From Oxalobacteraceae sp. CFBP 8761 (GTDB lineage: Bacteria > Pseudomonadota > Gammaproteobacteria > Burkholderiales > Burkholderiaceae_D), in NCBI GenBank assembly GCA_014841595.1, contig JACYUE010000001.1, positions 1,848,996-1,912,995 of the forward strand: a stretch of 64,000 bases of DNA, written 5' to 3'. The translations under genes and the position numbers were made by a program. Positions 62,056-64,000 of the stretch are shown here, one piece after another. Positions within the stretch are counted from its first letter, which is position 1, and each line of letters starts with the position of its first letter. The notes under the pieces were generated by a model. The model made no database searches and had not been told where the DNA came from. It saw nothing but the letters and a program-made list of their open reading frames with translations.

Positions 62056-63705
62056 ATGACGTCCAATTCTGCCAACTTCGATGAAGATGCACGCCTCGCC
62101 GTCCTCGATTCCTTCGGCATCCTCGATACGCCGCCGGAACGCTCGTTCGATGACGTGGTGCGCCTGGTCAGCCAGCTGCTCGATGCCCCGATTGCCGCCG
62201 TCAACCTGATCGCGCGCGGACGCCAGTGGTTCAAGTCGGAGATCGGCCTGGGCACGCGCGAAATGCCGCTCGATAACTCGATCTGCCGCCACGCCCTGCT
62301 GCAGCAAGAGCAGATGATCGTGACCGACACCCAGAACGATCCCCGCTTCAGCTGCAATCCGCTCGTCACGGCCGATGGCGGCCTGCGCTTTTATGCCGGC
62401 GCCGTGCTGCGTACGCGCGACGGCGTGCCGCTCGGGACCCTGTGTGTGCTCGACAAGAAACCGCGGCCGGAAGGGTTGACCGAGCAGCAGCAGTTCATGC
62501 TGACGACATTGGCGCACCAGGTGATGAGCCAGATCGAGCTGCGCCAGGCGCTCGCCGAGCAGGAAGCGCTGAACGAGGCGCTGCGCCGTGCGGACCAGCG
62601 CAAGGATGAATTCCTCGCGATGCTGGCGCACGAGCTGCGTAATCCGCTGGCGCCGATTGTCTCTGCCGCCACGATGCTGTCGAATTTCGAGCTCCAGCCA
62701 AGCATGGTGCAGCGCGCTGCCGACATCATCGCGCGCCAGGCGGGCCACATGACCTCCCTGATTGACGACCTGCTCGACGTGTCGCGCGTCACGCGCGGCA
62801 AGGTGGAGCTCGAATTCGTCGAACTCGATCTGAAGGATGTTCTGGCCGACGCGGTCGAACAGGTGCGGCCGCTGATCGAGAAGCACGGCCACCGGCTGGT
62901 GCAGGAGGCGGCGCCGACGCCGGCACTGGTCGTGGGCGACCGCAAGCGCCTGGTGCAGGTCATGACCAATTTGCTCAGCAACGCGGCCAAGTACACGCTC
63001 GAGGGCGGGCGCATCGAGGTGCGCATGGCCACGCGCGGCGCGCTGATCGACCTGACGATCCGCGACGATGGCATCGGCATGTCGCCCGAGCTGATCGCCA
63101 GCGCGTTCGACCTGTTCGCGCAGGGCACGCGCGGGCTGGATCGCAGCCAGGGCGGCTTGGGCATCGGCCTGGCGCTCGTGCGCAGCCTGCTCAAGCTGCA
63201 CGGCGGGGAGGTGACTGCCGCCAGCGACGGCCCGGGTTGCGGCAGCACGTTCCGGGTCACGCTGCCGCTGTCGTCGCGCGCTGGCGCCGCCGCGCCGGCT
63301 ATTGGGACGGATGCATCGCAGGGCAATCCGGCCGCGCTGCGCATCGGCGTGGTGGACGACAACGAAGACGCCGCCGTGACGCTGGCGCTGCTGCTCGAGA
63401 CGCTGGGCCACACGGTGTCGGTTGCCCATTCGGCGCGCGCCGCGCTGGAAGCGCTGCCGGCGTTCGAGCCGGACGTGTGCCTGCTCGATATTGGCCTGCC
63501 CGAGATGAATGGGTTCGAGCTGGCACGGGCGCTGCGCGCCAGGCCCGGGACCGACCATGCAATCCTGATCGCGGTTACCGGCTACGCGCAGGAGAAAGAC
63601 CGCGCCGAAGCACGCGCCGCGGGCTTTCACGACCTGTTCGCCAAGCCGGTCGACCTCGAGGTGCTGGGCGCAGCGCTGGTGCAGATCGAACGGCGTCGCC
63701 GCTAG
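62056..63705 (+). CDS. GAF-domain hybrid histidine kinase-response regulator
   Basis: A 549-residue soluble hybrid kinase. The N-terminal GAF domain (about 20-160) has DAPIAAVNLIARGRQWFK, PLDNSICRHALLQ and FYAGAVLRTRDGVPLGTLCV. HisKA follows with H192 (FLAMLAHELRNPLAPI), then HATPase_c (MTNLLSNAAKYTLEGG, GGLGIGLALV), then a receiver with phospho-acceptor Asp in CLLDIGLPEMNGFE and Lys in DLFAKPV. The kinase-receiver part is similar to that of the hybrid kinase at 42059-43363. The GAF ligand is unknown, and there is no DNA-binding output. Confidence 0.93.
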   Translation: MTSNSANFDEDARLAVLDSFGILDTPPERSFDDVVRLVSQLLDAPIAAVNLIARGRQWFKSEIGLGTREMPLDNSICRHALLQQEQMIVTDTQNDPRFSCNPLVTADGGLRFYAGAVLRTRDGVPLGTLCVLDKKPRPEGLTEQQQFMLTTLAHQVMSQIELRQALAEQEALNEALRRADQRKDEFLAMLAHELRNPLAPIVSAATMLSNFELQPSMVQRAADIIARQAGHMTSLIDDLLDVSRVTRGKVELEFVELDLKDVLADAVEQVRPLIEKHGHRLVQEAAPTPALVVGDRKRLVQVMTNLLSNAAKYTLEGGRIEVRMATRGALIDLTIRDDGIGMSPELIASAFDLFAQGTRGLDRSQGGLGIGLALVRSLLKLHGGEVTAASDGPGCGSTFRVTLPLSSRAGAAAPAIGTDASQGNPAALRIGVVDDNEDAAVTLALLLETLGHTVSVAHSARAALEALPAFEPDVCLLDIGLPEMNGFELARALRARPGTDHAILIAVTGYAQEKDRAEARAAGFHDLFAKPVDLEVLGAALVQIERRRR

Positions 63706-63774
63706 CCTGCGGTGCGACGGGGTCCGCGTGCGTCAGGCAGAATTTGTGTCTGATTCACGCACAAAGGACACACC

Positions 63775-64000
63775 ATGACGCAACGCTATCAACCGATCAC
63801 CCGCCTGGGCCTGGGCGGCACGGGCTTTGGCGACATGTACCACGCCACCAGCGACGAAGCAGCCCAGGCGACCGCCGACGCCGCATGGGACGCCGGCATC
63901 CGCTACTTCGACACCGCGCCGCACTACGGCGCCGGCCTGTCCGAACACCGCTTCGGGCACGCACTGCGCCGCCGCCCGCGCGCCGACTACACGCTCTCGA
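63775..64000 (+). CDS. Aldo/keto reductase, 5' part (cut by window end)
   Basis: The first 75 codons of an NADPH-dependent aldo/keto reductase run off the window. The N-terminal strand ITRLGLGGTGFGDMY and the catalytic Asp-Tyr segment YFDTAPHYGAGLSEHRFG are typical, the latter pattern recalling D-threo-aldose 1-dehydrogenase/L-fucose dehydrogenase types. The substrate cannot be assigned from this part. ATG 63775 follows AAAGGACACACC. Confidence 0.88.
   Translation, partial: MTQRYQPITRLGLGGTGFGDMYHATSDEAAQATADAAWDAGIRYFDTAPHYGAGLSEHRFGHALRRRPRADYTLS

Overview
The window is a gene-dense, high-GC stretch of bacterial chromosome. Gene content and order point to a betaproteobacterium of the order Burkholderiales, most like Oxalobacteraceae (Massilia, Duganella, Telluria). 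The markers are an ihfA-merR pair, smc followed by a zipA-type gene and ligA, gcvT-gcvH-gcvP behind a tandem glycine riboswitch, and a minor-pilin/pilY1 cluster. The family assignment is an inference from remembered gene order and protein similarity; no search was run. I found no rRNA, tRNA, CRISPR array, transposase or phage gene. Mobile-type signatures are limited to two families of short palindromic (REP/MITE-like) repeats.

Layout. 0-4.3 kb: ihfA, a MerR regulator, a NarL-type response regulator, a CHASE3-type histidine kinase and a Crp/Fnr regulator. 4.5-14.7 kb: an OmpR/TctE-type two-component pair, then a type IV pilus assembly cluster (pilE, fimT/gspH, pilV, pilW, pilX, pilY1) whose genes mostly overlap by ATGA. 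14.8-19.4 kb: prfC, a DUF3108 protein and an MCP-like protein with a degenerate signalling tip. 19.5-24.3 kb (minus strand): the glycine cleavage operon with its promoter and riboswitch. 24.3-25.6 kb: paired hairpin repeats, a stand-alone ClpP-like protease and a small hydrophilic ORF. 25.9-37.8 kb: DUF1631 protein, smc, zipA-like, ligA, galU, def and a small predicted outer-membrane barrel. 37.8-38.1 kb: a nested palindromic repeat with duplicated arms.

38.1-43.4 kb: a DUF885 peptidase on the minus strand, then a tightly coupled three-gene module (127-aa unknown protein, double-domain KaiC-like ATPase, hybrid histidine kinase). 43.4-52.9 kb: TetR/MFS pair, serine hydrolase, 74-aa membrane protein, glyoxalase-fold protein, LysR regulator, aminotransferase plus POT peptide transporter, and a lipoprotein with Asp-box repeats. 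53-58.7 kb: a secreted GH31 enzyme, a catalase-like heme protein, a LysE exporter, an LprI-MliC fusion and exonuclease III. 58.9-64 kb: a four-gene polar amino acid ABC importer, a GAF histidine kinase-receiver hybrid and the start of an aldo/keto reductase.

Most of the window is housekeeping or ordinary accessory content. The item most worth a second look is the KaiC module at 40.2-43.4 kb. Its KaiC homologue keeps both Walker motifs but has Ala-Tyr where cyanobacterial KaiC has its Ser-Thr phosphorylation pair, no kaiA or kaiB lies nearby, and the co-encoded kinase has no obvious sensor domain. Also of interest are the MCP-like protein without a recognisable CheA/CheW contact tip and the two families of palindromic repeats.
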